This document shows positions 1 to 6,169 of a stretch of DNA of 21,344 bases, piece by piece. Position numbers and translations under genes: made by a program. The stretch lies in contig JAQGKC010000048.1 of NCBI GenBank assembly GCA_028290305.1, forward strand, positions 1 through 21,344, given 5' to 3'. Every line of letters starts with the position of its first letter. The stretch's first letter is position 1. This stretch comes from Bradyrhizobium sp. (GTDB lineage: Bacteria; Pseudomonadota; Alphaproteobacteria; Rhizobiales; Xanthobacteraceae). The notes beneath the pieces are model-generated. The model was not told the DNA's origin. It did no database searches and saw only the letters and a list, made by a program, of their open reading frames with translations.

Positions 1-300
1 GACCGGCTGGTGGACGAATCCCCGGACCAGGAGACGACGCTCGCCGCGAGCGAGGAGTTCGATAACCGCCGCAAGACGCTGTCCGGTGCGCTCACCGTGC
101 TCAACAAGCGCGAGCGGCGCATCTTTGAGACGCGCCGGCTCGCCGAGGAACAGATCACGCTCGTGGAGCTGGCCGAGGAATTCGGCCTCTCGCGCGAGCG
201 CGTGCGCCAGATCGAGGAGGGCGCCTTCGCGAAGGTGCAGAACGCAGTGAAGCGCCGCGTCGCGGCGATGGCGACCCCGGCGCCTCTACAGGTGCGTTAG
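1..300 (+). CDS. rpoH: RNA polymerase heat-shock sigma factor RpoH, C-terminal part (5' end outside window)
   Basis: The reading frame is open from base 1, so the gene starts upstream and only about the last 99 residues are present. They cover sigma region 4: a helical lead-in (LTVLNKRERRIFETRRL) followed by the helix-turn-helix that reads the -35 element (LVELAEEFGLSRERVRQIEE) and a short basic tail ending MATPAPLQVR. The DESPDQE stretch before region 4 is typical of alphaproteobacterial RpoH (sigma-32). As known for the family, it directs RNA polymerase to heat-shock promoters. Alphaproteobacteria often carry several rpoH copies; which one this is cannot be told from the fragment. No convincing terminator follows the stop codon. 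Confidence 0.88.
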   Translation, partial: DRLVDESPDQETTLAASEEFDNRRKTLSGALTVLNKRERRIFETRRLAEEQITLVELAEEFGLSRERVRQIEEGAFAKVQNAVKRRVAAMATPAPLQVR

Positions 301-480
301 CTTCCAACCCTCTCCCGGGGTGGGAAAAACTGACGATGGACGTGTCGCTCTGGGTACGTTTTACGGCAACCGAACGACGCGAGAGGGGCGCCGCTCACCG
401 GGTGCTGATCGAGCCCTCGCTCGACGATCCATGCACGGCCCTTTGCATCATCGATCGGGCGCCTAAGCCGCGCGCTGCAG

Positions 481-717
481 ATGGAAAGTTATCCGAAGTT
501 TCATAATGAAGTCGGGGTGCCGATCGTGCGCATTGGCTGCCGCGAGTTCAAGTGCATTGGGGATAAACCGCCGCAAGATCACCCACACATCTACCTCAAG
601 ATAGGCGATGCCAGTGAGATCGTCTGCCCCTATTGCTCTACACTATTCCGCTTCGATCCGAGCTTGGGCGCACAAGAAGCTGATCCGGCAGATTGTGCTT
701 ACGGTGATAAGGACTGA
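481..717 (+). CDS. zf-CHCC domain zinc-finger protein
   Basis: A 78-residue protein that is almost entirely one zf-CHCC domain, the fold shared with the NDUFS6 subunit of mitochondrial complex I. Visible metal ligands are the Cys of FKCIG, the His of DHPHIYL and the Cys pair of VCPYCSTLFRF; the usual G-x-x-x-F-x-C start and the C-P-Y-C-S-T-L-F/Y-R-F end are both intact. An extra Cys lies in RIGCREF. Family knowledge: free-standing bacterial versions are small cytoplasmic zinc proteins of unsettled role. The ATG at 481 gives the expected short N-terminus (ESYPKFHNEVG), but no strong ribosome binding site is visible. It converges on the DCC-family gene, with a hairpin in between. Confidence 0.85.
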   Translation: MESYPKFHNEVGVPIVRIGCREFKCIGDKPPQDHPHIYLKIGDASEIVCPYCSTLFRFDPSLGAQEADPADCAYGDKD

Positions 718-721
718 GTTG

Positions 722-741
722 AAAAGCAGCAACACTGCTTC
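722..741 (-). terminator. Hairpin between convergent genes, terminator-like on the minus strand
   Basis: AAGCAG (724-729) pairs with CTGCTT (735-740) around a 5-nt loop. On the minus strand the stem is followed by TTTTC, so it fits an intrinsic terminator for the DCC-family gene ending at 766. On the plus strand the T-run is only two bases, so it is weaker for the zf-CHCC gene. Confidence 0.45.
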
Positions 742-765
742 CTTCGTCATACCGGCCGGGGCGGT

Positions 766-1209
766 TCACGATGGCCACGAACGATCCGAATTCGACAGGG
801 TGCAAGCGTCACGACGGCCGAACCAGCGATAGCGGTTGCGCGCGACCAAATCATAGGTCGCGTCGCGGATCACCCGTGGGATGAATTGGAAGACCCATGT
901 CCACTGCCAGCGCGGAAGCGCGCGTGCAATGCGCAGCACGGCTTCGGATTTTACGTAGGCCTGGCCGCTCGCCAAGAAGGCAAAGGAATCCGGGTGATCA
1001 GGATCGATGCCGATCTGCTCAGCGAGCGGACGTCTCTCGGCCAACTGGATCTGAACGAAGCGAAAATAGCCGCGGCGATCACGTTTGCTCACGAAGCGGC
1101 AGCCGCGGGAGCATAGGACGCATACGCCGTCGAACAGGATCAGGCCGTGCGGCGAGTTGATGCCGCCAGGACTTTTTGGATCAACGACGATTGACTGCTC
1201 CGCCTGCAT
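766..1209 (-). CDS. DCC1-like (DUF393) thiol-disulfide oxidoreductase family protein
   Basis: The protein starts with a strand then the family signature DGVCVLC (D-x-x-C-x-x-C), a thioredoxin-like dithiol, and continues with the expected F-V-x-I-Q and 'Y-V-K-S-E-A-V-L-R-I' (usual S-x-A) elements and the WVFQFIPRVIRDATYDLVARNRYRWFG C-terminus of the family. Total about 147 residues, normal for the family. Start chosen at the ATG at 1209; a GTG at 1224 would add five residues, and neither has a clear ribosome binding site. Members are predicted thiol-disulfide oxidoreductases; the substrate is unknown. It is transcribed towards the zf-CHCC gene and appears monocistronic. Confidence 0.85.
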   Translation of the reverse strand: MQAEQSIVVDPKSPGGINSPHGLILFDGVCVLCSRGCRFVSKRDRRGYFRFVQIQLAERRPLAEQIGIDPDHPDSFAFLASGQAYVKSEAVLRIARALPRWQWTWVFQFIPRVIRDATYDLVARNRYRWFGRRDACTLSNSDRSWPS

Positions 1210-1458
1210 AGAACAAGCAAACACCCGCGGGACGGCCGGCGCAACAGGGGTGGTCGTCCCTTAGAGCCTGTCTCGAAATGGCTGCCGACATCACTGATGA
1301 CCGAGCACTGGGCGGTAACCTCCGCCTCGTTCGATCACCTCACCGACGCTGCGGTCGCCCACGCCAACGCGGTGATCGAATGACCGGGTCCCTGCTTGAG
1401 CTTGAGCGGTAACAGCACCACCTCCGAGAGGTCTATATCCCGAAGCCGGAGAACCTTG

Positions 1459-1695
1459 ATGGAGGAGATCCCGCGTAAATCCGCAGCCGAACTTGAGGCC
1501 GAGTGCCTTCGGCTTCTGGCGATGGATCCGCACACGCGAGGCATTAAGCGCGTCGAGATAATTCGCATGTACCCTAAAGGAACGGGGCCGAATTGGACCT
1601 ACGGCGCGCTTGATCCGATGCCGACGCGAGCGGGCTTGGCCATTGCCCAAACGCTTATCGCGTCGGTCCATAGAAGATGGGCGCTGGCAGATTAA
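1459..1695 (+). CDS. Conserved small hypothetical protein (78 aa)
   Basis: Begins at an ATG preceded by GGAG seven bases upstream (1448-1451), which decides this start over an in-frame ATG at 1396. The product (MEEIPRKSAAELEAECLRL...) is mostly helical, charged at its N-terminus, with a Gly/Pro-rich middle (YPKGTGPNWTYGALDPMP) followed by an amphipathic helix. There is no signal peptide, membrane segment or metal motif. It resembles small hypothetical proteins common in Bradyrhizobium, but I cannot assign a function. The opposite-strand frame across 1291-1704 is judged a shadow. Confidence 0.6.
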   Translation: MEEIPRKSAAELEAECLRLLAMDPHTRGIKRVEIIRMYPKGTGPNWTYGALDPMPTRAGLAIAQTLIASVHRRWALAD

Positions 1696-1775
1696 TGCGC
1701 TCATGCAGCCCTCGCTTGTAGAGGGCCGGATAAACCACCATATGTTAGTCTCACCCCCGTCCGAGGACCATTCTC

Positions 1776-2027
1776 ATGGTTGTTGCTGGCGGCGATTACG
1801 TCCATTTCGTTGTGGAGTACGGCGGCAAAATCGAAAAGTGCCGGGTAACGGAGACTGCCCTTCTGAACAGAGAGCGTATGAGCAGAAAGGACGCAGGCTA
1901 TGCACAGCTCATCGCTATCTTTGTAAGGCACCGAGCCGAGATCGAACATCTCGCTCTCGCGAAGTTGCAGCGGGAGGGGCACTCTGACCGCGGTGTTGTA
2001 GTGACCACTGAGGATCTGAACCCTTGA
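1776..2027 (+). CDS. DUF1488-like small protein
   Basis: 83 residues. The plan is a beta-rich N-terminal half (YVHFVVEYGGKIEKCRVTETALL) followed by a helix of the type 'F-V-R-H-R-A-E-I-E-H-L-A-L-A-K-L' and a final G-V-V-V-T-T-E-D-L strand. This layout matches DUF1488 proteins of rhizobia, in which a Cys/Ser strand precedes an 'F-x-x-x-R-x-x-I-E' helix and a closing 'T-x-x-D-L'. GAGG at 1763-1766 lies nine bases before the ATG. Function unknown; cytoplasmic by absence of any leader. Family assignment is by pattern only. Confidence 0.6.
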   Translation: MVVAGGDYVHFVVEYGGKIEKCRVTETALLNRERMSRKDAGYAQLIAIFVRHRAEIEHLALAKLQREGHSDRGVVVTTEDLNP

Positions 2028-2867
2028 TGCAGGTTGGCTGTTCGACGCCCTCGCTTGCGCAACCGACAACGTGGCCACTAGCTGTTGAGTGGCGATGACG
2101 TGAAAACGGAGAACCCGTATGAACAAAACGCTGATTGCGGTCCAAGGCGGGAACTTCGTTTTTCCTTAGCCAACCCAGCATCGCCGCGTTCACCTCTCGC
2201 GCCTAACCGCAGTACGGTCGCACTCGAAACCAAGGCCAGACCAATCCGTCGTGCAATTCACGACGGGAGGGGCCAAATTGGTCCATGCCTAACTGAGGCC
2301 CCTAGGCCCCTCCCAGAACGTCGTCCGTATGTTAGCCGCTACGCTGGTGCCCGAACATTGGAGCAGCGGTCACTCCGGCAAACTTTGCAGGTGGAGTCAT
2401 GTTATCTCCTCTGCTCAAGGCCAACGCAATTGCTCGCCCATAAAAGGTGTGTCGTACTACCCAATCTGTCACGTATCAGTCGTCCCCTCTAGCGCCATCC
2501 ACCGCACCCGACAGATCGTATTCGGCAAGACGTTGTAGGGTCGTCCCATTCTCCAACTGAATGCCCTTCGCCTTGCGCTTCCGGACTTCTTCTTGCTGCG
2601 ACTTTCAACTTCCAGACCGGCGTACTGCAAACGGCGGATGACATCCATCGGACTAGCCCGTATCTGGCGTCGACGGCACGTCACTTCCAGCCGGCCGTAA
2701 ACCCCATTTAGATATTGGCCGATAGTAAGCGGCGGCTGGGCTTGACCAAGTCAAAAACTCTGCGCTTGAGGAACCACAGGCTCTGGTCTGCGTTTCGCAT
2801 CATGATGGATAGAATGCCCGTCCATAACGGGCGGGATTTGCTATCTCAGGTAGAGGAGCAAAATCTG
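2028..2867. other. Gap without a convincing gene (840 bp); hairpins and decayed coding traces
   Basis: No open frame here has a recognisable domain, a good start and a plausible composition together. Three things stand out. A good GGAG and ATG at 2119 open a frame (MNKTLIAVQGG...) that stops after 16 codons. Tandem hairpins lie at 2247-2314. A minus-strand frame at 2476-2610 reads like the tail of a lost protein. A GCCCGT/ACGGGC inverted repeat (2816-2832) sits just upstream of the next gene. Confidence 0.5.
2247..2314. repeat. Two adjacent inverted repeats in an intergenic region
   Basis: CGTCGTG (2247-2253) and CACGACG (2259-2265) form a 7-bp stem with a 5-nt loop. Starting at the next bases, GGGAGGGGCC (2265-2274) is perfectly complementary to GGCCCCTCCC (2305-2314). 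The 3' arm overlaps a direct repeat of AGGCCCCT (2296-2303 and 2304-2311). No T-run follows, so it is not a classical terminator. It could be a structured RNA or remnant; stems this long also arise by chance in GC-rich DNA. Confidence 0.4.
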
Positions 2868-3287
2868 ATGTGTGATTACAGTCTCCACGCCGTTGCGTCC
2901 CGCCCTGCCAAAGTCGGGGAAGCCCTGGTCTCCACCCGTTTTCGCGGGTCCGCGACTTTAGGTTTTGCCTCTCCCGCAGAAAACGGTGTCGCCGTCTGCC
3001 TCCTGCCGGGTACTGAGTTGGCCTTCGAAAGGAAGGTGAGATATCGGGGTGGTTGGTTCAAGTCGCATACAGTTAACTTCAGCGTTGCGAAGTTCTGCAA
3101 GATAGCACCCGAAGTGCCATGCCAACATCACGATGCTCTTGCTTTCCCGGACGGAAGCACCGTTCTAGTAAACTCGCTGGTGCAGGGCCAACGTGCCCAG
3201 GTCCTACAGTTGCCAGTGGCCGCTAACGAACTTCAGGCGAGAACTTCGAAAGAACTGCGGCCGATACCCGAGGCAGAAAAGGCTTAA
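2868..3287 (+). CDS. Conserved hypothetical protein of the 'MCDYSLH' family (139 aa)
   Basis: The start is set by AGAGGAG (2852-2858) nine bases before the ATG and by the N-terminus MCDYSLHAVASRPAKVGE, a recognisable opening of small proteins widespread in Bradyrhizobium and relatives. A run of in-frame codons upstream to 2715 is not part of it. The body is mainly beta (LVSTRFRGSATLGFAS; VCLLPGTELAFE; VNFSVAKF), consistent with a small barrel-like fold, and includes Cys3. The tail is charged. No leader or membrane segment is visible. Function is unknown. A strong intrinsic terminator follows at 3335-3366, so it appears to be a single-gene unit. Confidence 0.72.
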   Translation: MCDYSLHAVASRPAKVGEALVSTRFRGSATLGFASPAENGVAVCLLPGTELAFERKVRYRGGWFKSHTVNFSVAKFCKIAPEVPCQHHDALAFPDGSTVLVNSLVQGQRAQVLQLPVAANELQARTSKELRPIPEAEKA

Positions 3288-3334
3288 AGTGCACGCGGCG
3301 AACTAGAAGCTTTGAACGAATGATGTGCAGATTG

Positions 3335-3366
3335 AAGGTCGGTTAGTGTAGATAGCCGACCTTTTT
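3335..3366 (+). terminator. Rho-independent terminator
   Basis: AAGGTCGGTTA (3335-3345) pairs with TAGCCGACCTT (3353-3363), eleven base pairs including one G-T wobble, with a 7-nt loop, followed by a T-run (3362-3366). It lies 48 bp after the stop of the MCDYSLH gene and 8 bp before the end of the minus-strand gene, so it separates two convergent units. Confidence 0.85.
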
Positions 3367-3374
3367 CCTGTTCA

Positions 3375-3736
3375 CTATTTCATCAATGTTCGGCGCCTCG
3401 CCGTAGCGTCATAAATTTCGATTTTCAGCATTGGAAAGCTGGCCAGTAATTCTGATGCTGCCTTCTTGGCAGCACCCTCTTCTGAAAATTGGATTTTGAA
3501 ATGCCCATCGACGACCATCGCATACCCATTAGAAGGGGCGATGTCAGCCCGCTGTATATTTCTTGACTGTTGTTCTTCGATGCGGAGAGTCGGCTTTTTC
3601 ATGTCTGCTATTTCTGCGCCAATTGATGCCCTGCGGATTCGGCAGAGCTTCCGGTCAAAGACGCGTGCGATTGCGACCATAGAGCGGTCGTTGCACTGCG
3701 AGTAAAGCGACAGCTGCCAACGTAGCAATCATTAGA
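3375..3736 (-). pseudogene. Small exported hypothetical protein, apparently frameshifted
   Basis: The minus strand from about 3745 has ATG-ATG and reads MMRLMIATLAAVALLAV, a clear Sec signal peptide, but this frame stops within 30 codons. The conserved-looking body lies in another frame: MKKPTLRIEEQQ from 3602, then SNGYAMVVDGHFKIQF, SEEGAAKKAASELLASFP and MLKIEIYDATARRRTL to the stop at 3375. The region in between is open in a third frame (WSQSHASLTGSSAESAGHQLAQK), which reads like a normal post-signal linker. So at least two indels separate leader, linker and body. Either the gene is decaying or there are sequence errors. If the body alone is made, it would start at 3602 (75 residues, cytoplasmic), without a clear ribosome binding site. 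Confidence 0.55.
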
Positions 3737-3856
3737 CGCATCATGGGACCGCCTCCGTTCCCAGCCAAAATTTTGTCGAGGGAACCGGCGGCGAGGTTTA
3801 AACTTCGTGTCGGCGCAAAGGTGAATGATGCTAGGGCTCAGGAGCCGCTTGGACTG

Positions 3857-4228
3857 CTAGCGGACACCTGGTTTGTCGCGATCCAGCCCCTTGGCAGCAA
3901 GATCATCCAGATAGAGCAGAAACTCCCTTTCGGCGTTTCGCCCCAGGTGATGCAAAAACTCCCAGGAAAAAAGGCCGGTGTTGTGCATGTCATCAAAGCC
4001 GATGCGCACCGCGTAATTTCCGATGGGATTAACCGAGAGGATCATCACATTGCGTTTTCCCCCGACCGTCTTGCGCTCTGCTTCGGAGTGGCCCTGGAGT
4101 TCGGCGGAAGGGCTGGTCACTCGGAGCAGTTCCGCGGAGAGCTCAAAGCGTGTGCCATCGTCAAACACGATGTTCAGTGCACGACGATCCTTCGCGAGCC
4201 GGATTTCAACTGGCCAGGGCTGCGGCAT
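3857..4228 (-). CDS. DUF971 family protein (gamma-butyrobetaine hydroxylase-like N-terminal domain)
   Basis: 123 residues comprising one DUF971 domain. Family hallmarks seen in order: PWPVEIRLAKDRRAL, FDDGTRFELSAELLRV-x-SPSAE-x-QGH, GKRNVMIL-x-VNPIGNYAVRI-x-FDDMH-x-TG, FSWEFLHHLG and a C-terminal LDDLAAKGL-x-RDKPG. Length is normal for the stand-alone bacterial form. In eukaryotic gamma-butyrobetaine hydroxylase this domain binds zinc; bacterial stand-alone versions are often near Mrp/NBP35 ATPases or iron-sulfur genes, and an Mrp homologue lies about 4 kb away here. Precise role unknown. The longer opposite-strand frame over the same bases is a shadow. Confidence 0.88.
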   Translation of the reverse strand: MPQPWPVEIRLAKDRRALNIVFDDGTRFELSAELLRVTSPSAELQGHSEAERKTVGGKRNVMILSVNPIGNYAVRIGFDDMHNTGLFSWEFLHHLGRNAEREFLLYLDDLAAKGLDRDKPGVR

Positions 4229-4408
4229 GATCGGCTATCGCATCTCCCGATTTCTGTTCGCGCCTTCGATGACAAGCACGGAAGGGCCGTAAGCATCCCG
4301 ACACTGCCACAAGACACCCCTATGGGCAGGAAGCAAAACGAAACTTCACTTGCATCGGATCCTGCCCACTTTACACTGCAGGACGCATGACCTTCCAGAG
4401 GTAACACC

Positions 4409-4561
4409 ATGAAGGTATTCATTGCAGCAGTGATCTGCGCGGCCGCGATCGGATACGGTGCATCATTCATCGTCAGTACGCTGCAGCAGACGGCAGATGT
4501 CGCGTTTTCGACAGAAGGCGCGCGGGTCGGCGATCCGGGACACCATCTTGTCGTGAACTAG
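4409..4561 (+). CDS. 50-aa small protein with N-terminal membrane/signal segment
   Basis: AGAGG six to seven bases before the ATG supports this start. The product opens MKVFIAAVICAAAIGYGASFI, a hydrophobic helix that could be a signal anchor, and ends with a polar tail STEGARVGDPGHHLVVN. Small proteins with this leader and a 'GARVGDPGHNLV' type tail are familiar in Bradyrhizobium genomes as hypotheticals. It would sit in the inner membrane with the tail in the periplasm. Function unknown. It is divergent from the DUF971 gene upstream. Confidence 0.65.
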   Translation: MKVFIAAVICAAAIGYGASFIVSTLQQTADVAFSTEGARVGDPGHHLVVN

Positions 4562-4651
4562 AATCATTGTAGGTGGCGAAGATCGCGACCAGGCAACATC
4601 TGCGTGACCGATGAAGGTTTGGCCTAGCGCTGGCCGAGGCCGCAATGAATT

Positions 4652-5215
4652 TCATTTGCGGTCTTTCCCCGTGAGGCCAACAAGATCGATCTGTTCGAAA
4701 ACTTCCTCTTCACCGTCGACCTCATAGAAGGTAAAAGCGCGCGCGTGCCTGTGCAATCCATCGGCACCCCGCACTGACTCCCGGGGCTTCAGCATGCGAA
4801 ATCGCTCGCGGATTGCACCATCCTCGATGCTGCGCTGCACAGCGAGTAACGTCTGCAGCGGGTGATCACAGAGGGACGTCGCAAAGGCGATCTCTTCTTC
4901 CGCCGCATTGCGCGCGGTCTGAAGATCGGGGGCGCCGAATTCCACCAAGAAGTGGGTCGCGAGACGCTCAACCGCATTTTTCCTGTCCGCTTCCGTCGCC
5001 TCGGTAACAATGGCAAGCGTCGACCAACCGAGGCTGTCGATCCCCAGAAAGCCTGAACGCAGGGCAACGCGCTGTTTCTGCCCCAGAGCGGCAGGTTCCT
5101 CACAACCGCAGAAGACGAAACTCCCGGAGACAGCCCATTCACCGGGTTCGGCAGCGCGCTCGAACACGAACGAATCCGAGGCATCGAGCCTGATGGTGCG
5201 CGGCAATTTGATCAT
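4652..5215 (-). CDS. DUF6505-like protein of the formate dehydrogenase locus
   Basis: 187 residues starting MIKLPRTIRLDASDSFVFE. The ATG at 5215 lies seven bases after the stop of the upstream ligase-like gene, so the two form an operon; the longer open frame to 5284 overlaps that gene and is not favoured. Recognisable blocks are the EPGEWAVSGSFVF start, FRSGFLG-x-SLGWSTLAIVTEA, a helix 'HFLVEFGAPDLQTARNAAEEEI', and FTFYEVDGE near the end. It is a soluble alpha/beta protein without leader or metal motif. Homologues recur next to FDH genes in Bradyrhizobiaceae and Methylobacterium-like genomes, which suggests a role in FDH production; the biochemical activity is unknown. Confidence 0.7.
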   Translation of the reverse strand: MIKLPRTIRLDASDSFVFERAAEPGEWAVSGSFVFCGCEEPAALGQKQRVALRSGFLGIDSLGWSTLAIVTEATEADRKNAVERLATHFLVEFGAPDLQTARNAAEEEIAFATSLCDHPLQTLLAVQRSIEDGAIRERFRMLKPRESVRGADGLHRHARAFTFYEVDGEEEVFEQIDLVGLTGKDRK

Positions 5216-5222
5216 GTCTGTT

Positions 5223-5978
5223 TCATCGCAGCCTGGGACCGCGGAGGCCTGGATCATACCACGCCGCACGCGCCAATGCCTCAACGAGACTAGCCCGGGC
5301 TGCCGGTCCTTTATCGAGCGGTGCGCTCACGAGAAGATCGCCGTTGCGATCGATGCTCCGCCGCTCGCCAGCCTTGTGCTTGGGCAGCCGCGCTAGGTAA
5401 TTGGAAGCGATCGGGTCGAACCCCAGTTCGTTCCACCGGTCGAAGGCGACCATAAGTTGCCTGGCGAAACTTGCGACGACGGCGTCGGTTTCAGCCATTT
5501 CGAAGCCCAGGCCCATCAGCGATACGGCTTCCGGCATCGCGCCGACCTCGAGATAGGCCAGGTCTACCGCGCGCAGCATGATGCCGAGCACCAGCCAGGC
5601 CGGCACATCGCCTTCGGCGCAATCCGGCGGCCAGCCAAGGCGCGCGCCACCGAGCAGCCCCTGATCAAACAGAATGGTGTCGGGCCATGCGAAGCCGACC
5701 TCACGTTGGGGCGGGCAATGGGCAGCGATCGCATCGGCAATTGCATTCATGCCGGCAAAGAACGCGCGCCGCGCCGACACCAGCGGCTCGTCGGGCTCCA
5801 GGACGACAGCGAATTCGACGAGATCGTAGCGTCCGACCCGGATCAGCGTACCGGCGCCGGCCTCAGCCGCAATCTTAAGTCCGTGCGCGAAAGCATCGCC
5901 GCTTTCACGCATCGATATCAGCCGGTAGCCGGGAGGCAGATCAAGCGCCAGCTCAACCTCTCCCCGACGAGACATCAT
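5223..5978 (-). CDS. Biotin/lipoate protein ligase-like protein
   Basis: 251 residues. An N-terminal ligase-like half carries 'RESGDAFAHGLKIAAEAGAG' in the place where ligases have the substrate-binding G-x-G-R segment, then LIRVGRYDLVEFAVVLEPDEPL, a helix FFAGMNAIADAIAAH, and W-PDTILFDQGLLGGARLGWP, which matches the 'W-P-N-D-x-x-x-x-g-x-K-x-G-G' ligase core. The core Lys that contacts the acyl-adenylate in true ligases is not present in GLLGGARLGWP, and the GRGR-x-GR loop is absent. The C-terminal half (FDRWNELGFDPIASNYLARL, IDRNGDLL) resembles the DUF4444-type extension. It is thus probably a divergent or non-catalytic ligase relative. It starts an operon with the DUF6505-like gene and is divergent from the polyferredoxin gene. 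Confidence 0.72.
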   Translation of the reverse strand: MMSRRGEVELALDLPPGYRLISMRESGDAFAHGLKIAAEAGAGTLIRVGRYDLVEFAVVLEPDEPLVSARRAFFAGMNAIADAIAAHCPPQREVGFAWPDTILFDQGLLGGARLGWPPDCAEGDVPAWLVLGIMLRAVDLAYLEVGAMPEAVSLMGLGFEMAETDAVVASFARQLMVAFDRWNELGFDPIASNYLARLPKHKAGERRSIDRNGDLLVSAPLDKGPAARASLVEALARAAWYDPGLRGPRLR

Positions 5979-6064
5979 GAGAGGCTTCGTCCTTCTAGTG
6001 CATTCCTCAAAAACAGCATTGCTGCTTCGGAAAATGCTCCTTGTGAGTTATATTTGGTTGGCCT

Positions 6065-6079
6065 TTGATGCCTGGTCAA
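6065..6079. promoter_or_regulatory. FNR/FixK-like inverted repeat with one-base-too-long spacer
   Basis: TTGATGCCTGGTCAA lies in the divergent region between the ligase-like and polyferredoxin genes. The canonical FNR/FixK half-sites TTGA and TCAA are present, but separated by 7 rather than 6 bases. An anaerobic regulator box would make sense for a formate respiration locus, yet the spacing is wrong, so this is only a weak candidate. Confidence 0.2.
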
Positions 6080-6169
6080 GCCGCGGGCGACGCAATTTTC
6101 GGCCTCGTTGGAATCGCGGAAATCGAAGACCACGGTGATGTGAGGATCGGGGGGCGGCAGGAGAGCGCG

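Noticed and set aside
336..506. 56-codon plus-strand frame (MDVSLWVRFTATERR...) before the zf-CHCC gene
   Set aside because: No ribosome binding site, overlaps the start of the zf-CHCC gene in another frame, and shows no recognisable pattern.
3743..4390. Long plus-strand open frame (215 codons)
   Set aside because: It overlaps the DUF971 gene on the other strand, which has a clear family match; the plus-strand product has no domain and reads like an antisense shadow.
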